NCBI RefSeq assembly: GCF_025506355.1
Contig: NZ_JANZYP010000036.1
Location: 27,683 to 91,682, forward strand
Reading direction: 5' to 3'
DNA length: 64,000 nucleotides
From: Sphaerisporangium corydalis
Lineage (GTDB): Bacteria; Actinomycetota; Actinomycetes; Streptosporangiales; Streptosporangiaceae
A program made the translations under genes and the position numbers. Shown piece by piece: positions 34,168 to 43,637 of the stretch; the first letter of the stretch is position 1; each line of letters begins with the position of its first letter. Below the pieces are notes generated by a model, which did no database searches, had not been told where the DNA came from, and was given only the letters and a program-made list of their open reading frames with translations.

Positions 34168-35182
34168 GCGCGCGGGCCTTGCGCCGCTTTTCGGGGACCA
34201 GCGCCAGGACCAGCGCGAAGTCGCGCGCCGGGTCGGTGTACCAGCGGCTCACCGTGAACCCCGCGCGTATCAGCTCCTCCTCCAGCCGGTACCGGTGGAA
34301 CTTGGTGCTGATCTCGGTGCGCATCTCCTCGCCGGCCCGGAAGCCGACCGTCAGGCCGAGTTCGGTGAACACGACCCGCATCGGGCGGCTCGCCCGCAGC
34401 CGCATCTCGATCCGGTGCAGCCGCCCGTCGTACAGCGCCACGTGCTCGAACGCCTGGGGCGCGAAGTCCGCGCCGAGTTCGCGGTTCATCACGCTCAGCA
34501 CGTTGCGGTTGAACGCGGCCGTCACCCCGGCGGCGTCGTCGTAGGCGGCCACCAGGCGCCCGGTGTCCTTGACCAGGTCAGCCCCGAGCAGGAGGCCGTC
34601 GCCGGGGGACAGGGTGCCGCGCAGCTCCTCGAGGAAGTACGCCCTGGCCTCGTGGTCGAGGTTGCCGACGGTGCCGCCGAGGAACGCGACCAGCCGCCTG
34701 CCGACGCGCGGCAGCCGGGCGAGATGCCGCTCGAAGTCGGCGCAGACCGCCCAGATCGCCAGCCCCGGGTAGGCGTCGGCGACCCGGTGCGCCGCCTGCT
34801 CCAGGGTGGCCGCGTCCACGTCGACCGGCGAGTACGCTTTCAGCGTCCCGGCCGAGGTCAGCGCGTCCAGGAGCAGCACGGTCTTCTCGCTGGTGCCCGA
34901 GCCGAGCTCGACCAGCGTCTCGGGGCGGGCGATCGTGGCGATCTCGGCGGCGTGCTCGCGCAGGATGGCCAGCTCGCACCGCGTCGGATAGTACTCGGGC
35001 AGCCGCGTGATCTGGGAGAACAGCTCGCTCCCTGCGGCGTCGTAGAACCATTTGGGCGGCAGCCACTTGGGCGTCGCGGTCAGCCCGGCGCGCACGTCGT
35101 CGGCCAGGGCCCTGCGCAGGTGGCCGGGGCCCAGGTGGTTGACCGTGTACAGGAACGGCAGCGGGATCTGGGTGACGGACAC
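34148..35182 (-). CDS. egtD: L-histidine N-alpha-methyltransferase
   Basis: GTG 35182 with AGGAGG 5 bases upstream. EgtD transfers three methyl groups from S-adenosylmethionine to histidine, giving hercynine. The 344 residues include KWLPPKWFYDAAGSELFSQITRLPEYYPTRCE and LVELGSGTSEKTVLLLDAL for cofactor binding, FLGGTVGNLD and LLLGADLVKD, all EgtD signatures. It is the last gene of the egtABCD operon, 53 bases after egtC. Confidence 0.95.
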   Translation of the reverse strand: MSVTQIPLPFLYTVNHLGPGHLRRALADDVRAGLTATPKWLPPKWFYDAAGSELFSQITRLPEYYPTRCELAILREHAAEIATIARPETLVELGSGTSEKTVLLLDALTSAGTLKAYSPVDVDAATLEQAAHRVADAYPGLAIWAVCADFERHLARLPRVGRRLVAFLGGTVGNLDHEARAYFLEELRGTLSPGDGLLLGADLVKDTGRLVAAYDDAAGVTAAFNRNVLSVMNRELGADFAPQAFEHVALYDGRLHRIEMRLRASRPMRVVFTELGLTVGFRAGEEMRTEISTKFHRYRLEEELIRAGFTVSRWYTDPARDFALVLALVPEKRRKARALTPGRG

Positions 35183-35235
35183 GCGAGCCTCCTGGGGTGG
35201 CGGTGGACTGGTGGCGGTGGATCGCCGGTGGCGGA

Positions 35236-35946
35236 TCACAGGGGCTGGATCCGCACGCCGTCGGGCGTGGCCAGGACCAGGTGCCGATCGGGCACGGCGT
35301 CCCAGCCGGGCCGGTCGTCCAGCGGTTCGCTGGCGAGCAGGACGCCGTCGCCGCAGCGCAGGAACAGGGTCTCGTTCCAGGCGGTGGCCGCGACCGCGTC
35401 TCCGTCGGTGACCAGCAGGTTCAGCCGGGCGACGGGGTCGCCCTTCGCCGCGTGCACGACCACGCCGGCCACGGCGTCGTCCAGCGCGCCGCCCTCGGCG
35501 AGCCGCCCGAACACCGCCGACGCCAGCCACGCCGAGTCGCAGGCGCTCTCGGGCTCGCGACCGCCCGCCGGCGGCTCGACCGCCGCGCGCGCCACCCGCC
35601 CGTTGTGGCTGAGCAGCCATCTGCCGTCGGTGAACGGGGCGGTGGCCGACTCCTCGAGCGGCATGCCGGGGCTCGCCGAGCGCACGGCCGCCATCAGGCA
35701 CGACGACCGCGCGACCGAGGCCAGGCCGGGCAGGTTCGCGTCCGCCCAGATCGGGATGGCGCGGCGGTAGCGCACCGGCTCCTCGCGCGCCGGGTCGTAC
35801 CAGCCGACCCCGAAGCCGTCGGCGTTGACGGTGCCGCACCGCTGGAGGCGGGGCGCGTAGGACTGCGCGACCAGGCCGTGCCCGGGCTCCTGGAGCAGCG
35901 ACGCGAGCGTGCGGGGGGTGCCCAGCCACGCCGCGTGCCGGCACAC
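35236..35946 (-). CDS. egtC: Ergothioneine gamma-glutamyl hydrolase (class II amidotransferase)
   Basis: The GTG start at 35946 directly abuts the egtB stop. The mature N-terminus CRHAAWLG gives the catalytic Cys2 of N-terminal nucleophile glutamine amidotransferases. NADGFGVGWYD and LLSHNGRV are further signature blocks. EgtC removes glutamate from gamma-glutamyl-hercynylcysteine sulfoxide. Confidence 0.95.
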   Translation of the reverse strand: MCRHAAWLGTPRTLASLLQEPGHGLVAQSYAPRLQRCGTVNADGFGVGWYDPAREEPVRYRRAIPIWADANLPGLASVARSSCLMAAVRSASPGMPLEESATAPFTDGRWLLSHNGRVARAAVEPPAGGREPESACDSAWLASAVFGRLAEGGALDDAVAGVVVHAAKGDPVARLNLLVTDGDAVAATAWNETLFLRCGDGVLLASEPLDDRPGWDAVPDRHLVLATPDGVRIQPL

Positions 35947-37248
35947 CTAGGACTCCTCCGGGGCGGCCGTGCGCGCGCAGCGGAACCCCGCGAAGATCTG
36001 CCGCCGCTCCGGCCGGTCCCAGTTGCGGAAGGTCGTGCGTACCGCCGTCGGGTGCGTGGCCCACGAGCCGCCGCGCAGCACCCGGTAGGTCCTGCCGAAG
36101 AACACCTCGCTGTACTCGCGGTAGGGGAAGCTGCGGAAACCGGGATAGGGCAGGAACCACGAATCCGTCCACTCCCACACGTCTCCCACCATCTGCTCGG
36201 CCCCGTAGGCGCTCGCCCCGCCGGGGAAGGCGCCCGCGGGGGCCGGCCGGGACGCCTGGTGCCCGAGGTTGGCGTGCCGCGCCGCCGGGTCCTGGTCGCC
36301 CCACGGGTAGCGGCGCGCGCGGCCGGCCGCCGGGTCCCAGCCGCACGCCTTCTCCCACTCGGCCTCGGTGGGCAGCCTGCGGCCCGCCCACCGGGCGTAG
36401 GCGTCGGCCTCGTACCAGCAGACGTGCTGCACGGGCTCGTCCATCGGCACCGGCTCGCGCCGCCCGAAGCGGATACGCCACCAGGTGCCGCCCTCCCGCG
36501 TCCAGAACAGCGGGGCGAGCGCGCCCCTGGCCGTCCGCCAGCTCCAGCCGTCCTCGCTCCACCACCGGGGGTCGGCGTACCCCCGGTCCTCGACGAACTC
36601 GGCGTAGCCGCCGCAGGTCACCGGGAAGCGGTCGATCCAGAAGGCGGGCAGGTCGACCCGGTGCGCCGGGCGCTCGTTGTCGTAGGCCCACGGCTCGGTG
36701 CCGGTGCCGGCCAGGAACGGCCCGGCGGGCACGCGCACCTCGGCCGGGCCGGCCGGCCGCCCGGCGGGCAGCTCGCCGTCGCGGACCAGCCCGGGCTCGC
36801 CCGAGAGCTGCAAGGTGGCGAGCATCGTCTCGTCGTGCTGGTGTTCGTGCTGCAGGACGAGCCCGAACACGAAGCCGTCCGACCGCAGCGGGTCGGGGCC
36901 GCGCAGGTCGACCCCGTCGAGCACGTCCAGGACGCGCCCGCGCACGCCCGCGATGTACCGGCGGGCCTCGTCCGGGGTGAGCAGCGGCAGGCGCGGGCGG
37001 TCGCCGCGCGGGTGGGCGAAGGCGTCGTAGATGGTGTCGATCTCCGGGCGCAGCGGGGTGACGCCGCCGACCTCGCGCAGCACCCACAGCTCCTCGTAGT
37101 TGCCGACGTGGGCCAGGTCCCAGACCAGCGGCGACATCAGCGCGGAGTGCTGGCGCACCAGGACCTCGTCGTCGGTGTCGGTGTAGGCCAGGGACCGGGT
37201 GCGTCCCTGCTCCAGCTCGGCGGCGATCCGCTCCTTGAGGCCGGTCAC
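35947..37248 (-). CDS. egtB: Hercynine oxygenase (gamma-glutamyl-cysteine sulfoxide synthase)
   Basis: GTG 37248 overlaps the egtA stop (GTGA). The N-terminal DinB-like half holds the iron-binding LQHEHQHDETML. The C-terminal FGE-sulfatase-like half contains QHVCWYEADAYARWAGRRLPTEAEWEKACGWD and VLRGGSWATHP. It couples hercynine with gamma-glutamylcysteine using O2. Length, domains and neighbours all match mycobacterial EgtB. Confidence 0.95.
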   Translation of the reverse strand: MTGLKERIAAELEQGRTRSLAYTDTDDEVLVRQHSALMSPLVWDLAHVGNYEELWVLREVGGVTPLRPEIDTIYDAFAHPRGDRPRLPLLTPDEARRYIAGVRGRVLDVLDGVDLRGPDPLRSDGFVFGLVLQHEHQHDETMLATLQLSGEPGLVRDGELPAGRPAGPAEVRVPAGPFLAGTGTEPWAYDNERPAHRVDLPAFWIDRFPVTCGGYAEFVEDRGYADPRWWSEDGWSWRTARGALAPLFWTREGGTWWRIRFGRREPVPMDEPVQHVCWYEADAYARWAGRRLPTEAEWEKACGWDPAAGRARRYPWGDQDPAARHANLGHQASRPAPAGAFPGGASAYGAEQMVGDVWEWTDSWFLPYPGFRSFPYREYSEVFFGRTYRVLRGGSWATHPTAVRTTFRNWDRPERRQIFAGFRCARTAAPEES

Positions 37249-38480
37249 GCCGGCACCTCCTCGCCGAGCCAGGCGGGCAGGTCGGAACCGGGGTCGCCGA
37301 CCCGGGCCAGCAGGTCGACGGCCGGGCAGCGGCCGGTCGCGACGTGCCGGGCGGCGAAGGCGTCCACGTCGGCCACCAGGCCAGGGCCGGCGCCGAGCCG
37401 GGGCAGCGCCTCGGCGGCGGCGCGGAAGCAGTCCTCGGCGGCCTGCCGCAGCCGGGGGTCCCCGAGGCCGACCTGGGCGGCCTGCCACCAGCGGTCGGCG
37501 AACGGTTCGGCGGCGGCGAGGGCGGCGTCGGCGGCGCGGTCGTCGAGCAGGAGCGCCGAGGTGACCGCCACGCACACCGGCCACGTGCGCGGGTGCAGGG
37601 CGTCGAGGTAGCGGATCTCCAGCCACCCGCGCGGCCGTACCGGCGGGAACACCGTGGTCGCGTGGTAGGCCAGGTCGGCGGCCGTGGGCGGGTGCCCGGC
37701 CAGCCCGGGGGAGGCCATCCAGTCGCCGAAGGTGACGCGGCTCGGCGGGGTCGGGTGCCGGGCGTCCTCCTCGCCGGCCTGCATGAGGCGGGCGTGGATC
37801 AGGTACCTCGCCCACGATTCGGCCGGGTCGCCGTCCCGCAGCGGCGGGCGGGTCCGCGTGGGGTCGAGGTGCAGCCACACGGCCTGGCGGCCCGACATCC
37901 ACCCGCACGGCCGCGAGCCGACGGCGGGGGAGTTGGCGAACGCGGCGTTCAGCACGGGCCCGAGGAGGTTGGCCCGCTCCCAGCGGACCTCCGGCCGCTC
38001 GCCGAGGTCCACGTTGACCTGGATGGAGGCGGACAGGCACATCATCATCGGCCCGTACGGCACCCCCAGCAGCGCGGCCATCGCGTCGTAGCGCGGCTGC
38101 CTGAGCTGGCGCAGGGGCGGGCGCACCGGGTCGAGTCCCATGCCGGCGAGCACGAGCCCCTGTTCGCGCAGGGCCCGGCGGACGGCCTCCACGTCGGTGA
38201 CCATGGCGGTGACGGCGGTCGCGAGGGGTCCGGGCGGGCCGGCCAGCTCGAGCTGGCCCCCGGGTTCGAAGGTGACGGTGCCGCCGCCGGGCAGCAGGGG
38301 GAGGCATTCGGTGATCCGGGCGACCGGCACCTGGCTCATGTGGTCGGCGCGGTCGAAGACGAGGAACTCCAGCTCGACGCCTATCGCGTCGCCGGGGGTG
38401 CCCTCGAAGCACCGCCGGGCGAACCGTTCCACGTCCGCCAGGTCGCGGACCCGCGCGTCGCTGTTCTCCGAACTGATCAT
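37245..38480 (-). CDS. egtA: Ergothioneine glutamate-cysteine ligase
   Basis: ATG 38480 with GGAGG 5 bases upstream heads the operon. The 411 residues are of GCS2 type: GVELEFLVFD, TFEPGGQLELAG, MMMCLSASIQVNVD and RPRGWLEIRYLDAL. EgtA makes gamma-glutamylcysteine, the sulfur donor for EgtB. The order is egtA-B-C-D; egtE (the final lyase) is not in the window and is often encoded elsewhere. Confidence 0.93.
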   Translation of the reverse strand: MISSENSDARVRDLADVERFARRCFEGTPGDAIGVELEFLVFDRADHMSQVPVARITECLPLLPGGGTVTFEPGGQLELAGPPGPLATAVTAMVTDVEAVRRALREQGLVLAGMGLDPVRPPLRQLRQPRYDAMAALLGVPYGPMMMCLSASIQVNVDLGERPEVRWERANLLGPVLNAAFANSPAVGSRPCGWMSGRQAVWLHLDPTRTRPPLRDGDPAESWARYLIHARLMQAGEEDARHPTPPSRVTFGDWMASPGLAGHPPTAADLAYHATTVFPPVRPRGWLEIRYLDALHPRTWPVCVAVTSALLLDDRAADAALAAAEPFADRWWQAAQVGLGDPRLRQAAEDCFRAAAEALPRLGAGPGLVADVDAFAARHVATGRCPAVDLLARVGDPGSDLPAWLGEEVPA

Positions 38481-38709
38481 GGACCCTCCTTCGGCCTCGC
38501 GAGCGCGTGGGCGCCGGGCCGGGGCGATGATTTCGGCGAGATCGAACGGCTGTGACCTGGCGTCTTGAGGACCTCCGAGTTCCCGATCAGCTTCCGCTAA
38601 GCAACTCGTACCCGCCGTTTCCTCACATGAAGCCCAAAGGGGACGATCGACTCATACAGCGCTTTCCATGGTGAAAACCGGCATCGAGGCGGGGGCCGGG
38701 AAACGCGTC

Positions 38710-38750
38710 AGGCTCCGCCGCGGGCCCTTCGGAGGGGCGCGGCGGAGCCT
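38710..38750 (-). terminator. Strong hairpin after the GDPD gene
   Basis: A 13-base perfect inverted repeat (AGGCTCCGCCGCG at 38710-38722 and its complement at 38738-38750) lies about 40 bases downstream of the stop of the minus-strand phosphodiesterase gene. It separates that gene from the egt operon. The rest of the 38481-38790 gap is plain sequence holding the egtA promoter. Confidence 0.75.
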
Positions 38751-38790
38751 GTGCCGGATCTGATCCTGATCCGGCCTGGATCATGGCCGG

Positions 38791-39900
38791 TCAGGTGGAG
38801 AAGACGCGGTCCCGCGTGGCACGGGCGATGCCCGGGTCGTCGGAGAACACGCCGTCCACCTTCAGGTCGAACAGGCGTACCAGCCAGCCCATCACGTCGC
38901 CGGTGGCGCCCGCGTAGGCGGGGCTCGCCGGATCGCCCAGCCGGTAGTCGACCGGCAACTGGGAGTTCTCCGGGCGGATCGTCCAGGTGTGCACCTTCAG
39001 GCCCCTGCGGTGCGCGTCCCGGATGAGGGTCGTCGGCTCCAGCAGCTTCCCGTCGGGCCCGGCCGGCACGATGCGCGTGGTCGCCACGCCGACGCCGTCG
39101 GCGTACTTGGCGATCTCCCGCAGGCCCTCGGGGGTGACCAGGTCGGTGTACGTGCGCGGGTCCCCGGCCGCCACCAGGTCGTACGGGGCGCCCGTGCCGT
39201 TGATCAGCTGGATGAGCGGCAGGCGGGTCGCCGAGCGGAGCGCCTTGAGGTTCCCGGTCTCGAACGACTGGATGAACACCGGCGACCGCGCGCCGCCCCA
39301 GCCGTGCCGGGCGAGGGCCGCCAGGAGCGGCTCCTCCAGCGAGAGGCCGATCGAGTCGAAGTAGGTGGGGTGCTTGGTCTCGGGGTACACGCCCACGCCC
39401 AGCCGCTGCGCGAGCTCGATGACCTCGTCGAACGTCGGGATCGGCGCCAGGCCGTCGAACGCCGTGTTGTCGGGGCGCAGGTCCGGGATGCGCTCCTTGG
39501 CGCGCAGCGTGCGCAGCTCGTCCAGGGTGAAGTCCTCGGTGAACCAGCCGGTCACCGCGACCCCGTCGATGGTCTTGGTGGCCCTGCGGCCGGCGAACTC
39601 GGGGTGGTTCTGGACGTCGGTCGTCCCGCCGATCTCGTTCTCGTGCCGGGCGACCAGGACGTGGTCCTTGGTCGACACCAGGTCGGGCTCGATGTAGTCG
39701 GCTCCCAGCGCGGCCGCGGCCTCGTAGGAGAGGAGCGTGTGCTCGGGCCGGATGGCGCTGGCACCGCGGTGCCCGATGACGATCGGTCCGCGGTCGTCAT
39801 GTCCGGAGCCGGTGGCCGTCGCGCTCGCGGGCTGGAGGGTGACGAACAGCACCCCCGCCGCGACGACGGCCAGGGTACCGGCCAGGGTCTTGTTCCACAT
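38791..39900 (-). CDS. Secreted glycerophosphodiester phosphodiesterase (GlpQ type)
   Basis: ATG 39900 is chosen because it starts a clear signal peptide (MWNKTLAGTLAVVAAGVLFV...PASA). The GDPD domain shows VIGHRGASAIRPEHTL, ADYIEPDLVSTKD, VYPETKHP and FIQSFE, the two catalytic His and metal ligands. It hydrolyses glycerophosphodiesters outside the cell to glycerol-3-phosphate and an alcohol. The late DPGIA near the end fits the GlpQ group. It stands alone on this strand with its own terminator. Confidence 0.92.
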   Translation of the reverse strand: MWNKTLAGTLAVVAAGVLFVTLQPASATATGSGHDDRGPIVIGHRGASAIRPEHTLLSYEAAAALGADYIEPDLVSTKDHVLVARHENEIGGTTDVQNHPEFAGRRATKTIDGVAVTGWFTEDFTLDELRTLRAKERIPDLRPDNTAFDGLAPIPTFDEVIELAQRLGVGVYPETKHPTYFDSIGLSLEEPLLAALARHGWGGARSPVFIQSFETGNLKALRSATRLPLIQLINGTGAPYDLVAAGDPRTYTDLVTPEGLREIAKYADGVGVATTRIVPAGPDGKLLEPTTLIRDAHRRGLKVHTWTIRPENSQLPVDYRLGDPASPAYAGATGDVMGWLVRLFDLKVDGVFSDDPGIARATRDRVFST

Positions 39901-40101
39901 GCGGGCGCACCCCAATTCTCTAGTCTCGCGGGGCACGCTAGCCCCGCGAACCGTCCCCGGGGTGGCGAAGCGGTTAACGATCAAAGGTGGGCGAATGCCA
40001 CCTGCGGAACCTTTCGGCGGCGGGTCATGAAGAGGCCGCCACGGGGGCGCTCACGGACCGCCGTCACTGGGACTTCTCACGGCCGGCGGCCACGGGGACG
40101 G

Positions 40102-40635
40102 TCACGGAGAGGCCGCTCCGGCGCCGTCCAGATCGGGGGTGGCCCGGCCCGCGAGCCACTCGCGCGCCTGCGTCAGGTGGCGGTCGGTCAGGCCGGTGCG
40201 CGGGTCCACGTCCACCAGCAGGAACTCGTCGACCCCGGGATGGTCCTTGAGGTACTGCCAGTCGTGGGTCCCGAGGTTGTCGTCGAACCACACGAACGGC
40301 CGGCCCGCGACGTACTCGGCCACGTGCCGGGTCTTGAAGTGCTCGCCCGCGCGGGTGCCGGGGTCGCTGTTCACCGCGATGACCGGGAGCTCGGGCAGGC
40401 CGATGCGCGGGCCGATCTCGACGTTGGCGTGCTGCTCCCAGGTGGTGGCCCAGGCCAGCTCCGCACCGGTGTCCCGGGCCAGCGCGGTCAGCTTGGGGCC
40501 GTGGCGGGCGTTCAACAGGACCCGGTACGTCCTGCCGTCGACGACGCACTCGTGATGCCGGAGCCGCAGCGTGTGCCGCCGGGCGGGGTTGAGCACCCCG
40601 TCCACGTCCAGCAGGACAAGGGGACGCTTGCTCAC
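40102..40635 (-). CDS. HAD-like small hydrolase
   Basis: GTG 40635 with GAGGAG about 6 bases upstream; the ORF opens earlier but without a ribosome site. VLLDVDGVLNP is the nucleophile loop (DxDG). LAWATTWEQHAN supplies motif II Thr, and FVWFDDNLGTHDW the acidic motif IV. The 177 residues match the small HAD proteins that act as phosphatases, related to those near RNA-repair systems. Substrate is unknown. Confidence 0.8.
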   Translation of the reverse strand: MSKRPLVLLDVDGVLNPARRHTLRLRHHECVVDGRTYRVLLNARHGPKLTALARDTGAELAWATTWEQHANVEIGPRIGLPELPVIAVNSDPGTRAGEHFKTRHVAEYVAGRPFVWFDDNLGTHDWQYLKDHPGVDEFLLVDVDPRTGLTDRHLTQAREWLAGRATPDLDGAGAASP

Positions 40636-40737
40636 ATGCCTCTCCTCGGTCGTCGGTGCTGGAAGCCATGATGCCGCCTCGACGGCACTGTCTTCCAACT
40701 CGCGACCGGATCGCCGCCCCCGCCGGACCTCTGGAGG

Positions 40738-41799
40738 TCAGCCGGCGAGGCCGGGCGGCGCGGGGAACGGTCTGCTCGGGATCTCCCGGCGCAGCACCGG
40801 GGCGATCTCGCTCTGGAACAGCTCCAGCGTGGCGCGGTGCTGCTTGTCGGTCAGGCCGTCGGCGTCCGCGGCGAGGTGCATGACCTCGTGCCCGAGGCGC
40901 TCGTGGTAGCGGTGCACCTTCTCGATGATCTGCTGGGGGCTGCCCACCAGGATGGAGCTGCGCTCGATGGCGTCCTCCAGCGTCGGGAACACCGGCTCAA
41001 GGCCGAGCCTGCGGAACAGGGCCAGCCGCGCGTCGAAGATCGGCCGGTAGGTCTTGATCGCCTCCTGGGAGGTCCTGGCGCCGTAGTATCCGGCCGTGCC
41101 GGCCCCGATCAGCGCGTCGGCCGGGTCGTGCCCGTAGAACTCCCAGCGCTCACGGTAGTAGCGGACCAGCTCGGCGTACGGCTCGACCGGGTTGGAGACG
41201 TTGGCGGAGAACAGTGGGTCGCCCCACTGGGCGGCCAGGTCCACCGACTCCCTGCTCGTGGCGCTGCCGTGCCACACCCGGATCGGCCGCTGGAGCGGGC
41301 GCGGCCAGGTCTCGGCCTCGCGCAGCTCGGGGCGGAAGCGGCCCGACCAGGTGACCTTGTCCTCGCGCCACAGCCGCCGGAACAGCTCGTACCCCTCCCG
41401 GTTGCGGTCCCACTGGTCCTGTCCGGTCACGTGGAACAGCTGCGCCTGCGCGGCGCCGTTGCCCTTGCCGATGATCAGTTCCAGCCGGCCGCCGGAGAGG
41501 TGGTCCAGGGTCGAGTAGTCCTCGAACGCCCGTACCGGGTCGAGCAGGCTCAGGGTGGTGACGGCGGTGAACAGGCGGATCGCCGAGGTCCTGGCGGCGA
41601 TGTGGCTGAGCACGACCGGCGGCGAGGAGGAGATGAAGGGCCGCTCGTGGCGCTCGCCGACGCCGAACCCGTCGAACCCCAGCTCCTCGGCCAGGACGGC
41701 GTTGTCGACGACCTCGCGCAGGCGGGCCGTCGTGGACTTCCGCTCGCCGGTGAGGGGATCGGGCCCGTGGACGATCAGGGTGATGGCAAGGAACTTCAT
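40738..41799 (-). CDS. LLM-class flavin/F420 oxidoreductase
   Basis: A 353-residue luciferase-like monooxygenase: AEELGFDGFGVGERHERPFISSSPPVVLSHIAARTS, RLFTAVTTLSLLDPVRAFEDYSTLDHLSGGRLELIIGKGN, and VGSPQQIIEKVHRYHERLGHE. The N-terminal MKFLAITLIVHG and ERH motif fit the CE1758/Rv1855-like group of LLM proteins. The cofactor may be FMN or F420. It is monocistronic; its promoter lies in the divergent gap with sigK. Confidence 0.85.
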   Translation of the reverse strand: MKFLAITLIVHGPDPLTGERKSTTARLREVVDNAVLAEELGFDGFGVGERHERPFISSSPPVVLSHIAARTSAIRLFTAVTTLSLLDPVRAFEDYSTLDHLSGGRLELIIGKGNGAAQAQLFHVTGQDQWDRNREGYELFRRLWREDKVTWSGRFRPELREAETWPRPLQRPIRVWHGSATSRESVDLAAQWGDPLFSANVSNPVEPYAELVRYYRERWEFYGHDPADALIGAGTAGYYGARTSQEAIKTYRPIFDARLALFRRLGLEPVFPTLEDAIERSSILVGSPQQIIEKVHRYHERLGHEVMHLAADADGLTDKQHRATLELFQSEIAPVLRREIPSRPFPAPPGLAG

Positions 41800-42213
41800 G
41801 CGGACCTCCGCATCGTCGGCCGGTCCTGGTGACCTGAACCGACGATAGCCGCGCCCGGCAAACTATTCAATTCCTACCTGATTAGTTCCAAATGGGGCTG
41901 TGGGACGCGTCGTGCCCCGCACCTTGCGGTGCGGGGCACGAGCGCCTGCGGCCGGTGAGCGGTCGCCTGTCGGCGAGTTGCGCAACGTGGCTCCAGCCGG
42001 ACGGTATTCCACGAAGGCCAAGAGATGAGGCCCGGGGACACGGTCTCACCGACCATCTTGTTCAACCCCGCCGGGCCGCCGGGCATTCCCGCCGTGGTTC
42101 CGGCCGTCCGGATGGCGGTCCGAATCGGGGAGAATCGCTATCGCGCCAATCCAAGGGCCCTCCTGGGCCGAAGTACCTGTGTCCGCATCTACGCCGACGG
42201 TTGGGGGGAGTGC
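41800..42213. promoter_or_regulatory. Divergent promoter region of LLM gene and sigK
   Basis: The 414-base gap has an AT-rich strip at 41860-41895 just upstream of the LLM gene, a perfect hairpin at 41911-41940, and about 270 further bases up to sigK. The frame upstream of sigK is open from ATG 42025, but GGGGGGAG at 42203 marks 42214 as the start. CCGAATC at about 42120 resembles a SigK -10 element, but I see no CCATCC -35 at the right distance. Confidence 0.45.
41911..41940. terminator. Perfect 13-base-pair hairpin with TTGC loop
   Basis: CGTGCCCCGCACC (41911-41923), loop TTGC, and the exact complement (41928-41940). It lies between two divergent genes, so it cannot end either mRNA. It may end a small RNA or attenuate a long sigK leader. 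No U-run is present on either side. Confidence 0.5.
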
Positions 42214-42804
42214 ATGAGGCCGAGACGGTCCGTGCCCCTGGATGATGGCCAGCACGACCAGCCCGGGCTGGAGAAGCTGCTGGAATGGGTCGCGCGCGGG
42301 GACCGCCCGGCGTTCGAGCAGGTGTACGCCCGGGTGGCGTCCTCCGTTTACGGCGTGGTCCTGCGGGTGCTCCGCGACCCCGCCCAGGCCGAGGAGGTGG
42401 CCCAGGAGGTGCTGGTCGAGATCTGGCGGAGCGCCGCGCGCTTCGACGCCTCGCGCGGGTCGGGGATGTCGTGGGTGATGACCATCGCCCACCACCGCGC
42501 CGTCGACCGCGTCCGCGCCGCGCAGGCGGCCATCGACCGCGAGGACCGCGTCGCCCGGCTGGAGGTCCACCGCCCCTACGACGACGTCGTGGAGGCGGTC
42601 GAGTCCACGCTGGAATGGGAACGGCTGCGCCGTTGCCTGAGCGGGCTGACCGAGTTGCAGCGCGAGTCGGTTACGTACGCTTATTACGGTGGATATACCT
42701 ACCGAGAGGTCGCCGAGCTGCTGAAGGTGCCGCTCGCGACCGTGAAGACCCGGATGCGCGACGGACTCATCCGCATGCGCGACTGCCTGGGGGTGGAGCG
42801 ATGA
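42214..42804 (+). CDS. sigK: ECF sigma factor SigK
   Basis: ATG 42214 with GGGGGGAG upstream gives 196 residues. Region 2 is AFEQVYARVASSVYGVVLRVLRDPAQAEEVAQEVLVEIWRSAARFD; region 4 is LRRCLSGLTELQRESVTYAYYGGYTYREVAELLKVPLATVKTRMRDGLIRMRD. The YYGGYTYREVAELL block and the RskA-type anti-sigma gene immediately downstream (ATGA overlap) identify the SigK group. In mycobacteria SigK drives fasciclin-type antigens MPT70/MPT83; a fasciclin lipoprotein gene lies at 54458 beyond the island. Confidence 0.88.
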   Translation: MRPRRSVPLDDGQHDQPGLEKLLEWVARGDRPAFEQVYARVASSVYGVVLRVLRDPAQAEEVAQEVLVEIWRSAARFDASRGSGMSWVMTIAHHRAVDRVRAAQAAIDREDRVARLEVHRPYDDVVEAVESTLEWERLRRCLSGLTELQRESVTYAYYGGYTYREVAELLKVPLATVKTRMRDGLIRMRDCLGVER

Positions 42805-43541
42805 GCCGCGATCCGCACACGCTGGCCGGTGCCTACGTGCTGGACGCCGTCGACGACCCCCGCGAGCGATCCGGCTTCGAGGACCATCTCAGCCGGTGCA
42901 CCGAATGCGCCGAGGAGACGCGCGGCCTGCGCGAGACCGCCTCCCGCCTCGGCATCGCGATGGCCCAGGAACCGCCCCCCGCGCTCCGCGACCGGGTCAT
43001 GGCCGAGATCGGCCTGGTCCGCCAGGTCCCCCCGGCCGTCACGCCCATCACCAGGCGCGAACGCCGGCCGGGAGCGTGGTGGCCGCGCCTGGCCACCGGT
43101 CTCGCCGCCGCCTGCCTGGCCGCCGCCGTCGGGTTCGGCGTCGTCGCCTACCGCGTCCAGGACACCCTCGACGGCGAGCGGCTCGGAGCCCAGCAGGTCG
43201 CCGCCGTGCTCGCCGCACCGGACGCGCGCACCGTCAGGGGCAAGGCCGGCCAGGCGACCACCGGCACGGTCGTGATGTCCCGATCGCAGGACAAGGTGCT
43301 GTTCTTCTCCTCGGGCCTCGCGCCCCTGCCCGACAGCGAGACCTACCAGCTGTGGCGCATCGGCCCCGACGGCGCGATCCCCGACCGCCTGACCCGCCCC
43401 GACGCCTCGGGCCGGACACCCCCGATGGTCCTCGGCGACCTCGGCTCCGCCACCAAGGTCGGCGTCACCGTCGAACCCTCCGGCGGCTCCCGCCAACCCA
43501 CCACCAAACCCCTCCTCCTCATGTCCCTCCCCCCAGCCTGA
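42801..43541 (+). CDS. rskA: Anti-sigma-K factor RskA
   Basis: ATG 42801 overlaps the sigK stop. The N-terminal zinc-associated anti-sigma domain has HLSRCTECAEE (HxxxCxxC). One transmembrane segment lies at about residues 95-117 (LATGLAAACLAAAVGFGVVAY), followed by the extracellular RskA domain with SSGLAPLPDSETYQLWRIGPDGAIP and VGVTVEPSGGSRQPTT. It holds SigK at the membrane until cleaved by regulated proteolysis. Length and motifs match mycobacterial RskA. Confidence 0.92.
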   Translation: MSRDPHTLAGAYVLDAVDDPRERSGFEDHLSRCTECAEETRGLRETASRLGIAMAQEPPPALRDRVMAEIGLVRQVPPAVTPITRRERRPGAWWPRLATGLAAACLAAAVGFGVVAYRVQDTLDGERLGAQQVAAVLAAPDARTVRGKAGQATTGTVVMSRSQDKVLFFSSGLAPLPDSETYQLWRIGPDGAIPDRLTRPDASGRTPPMVLGDLGSATKVGVTVEPSGGSRQPTTKPLLLMSLPPA

Positions 43542-43637
43542 CCAGAAGGTCTCTGCGGTGATGCGCGCTTTCTCGAACCGGCGCGCGCGGCACGGGCGCC
43601 GCCGACCCCGACGACGGCGCCCACCTCGCCGAAGCGC

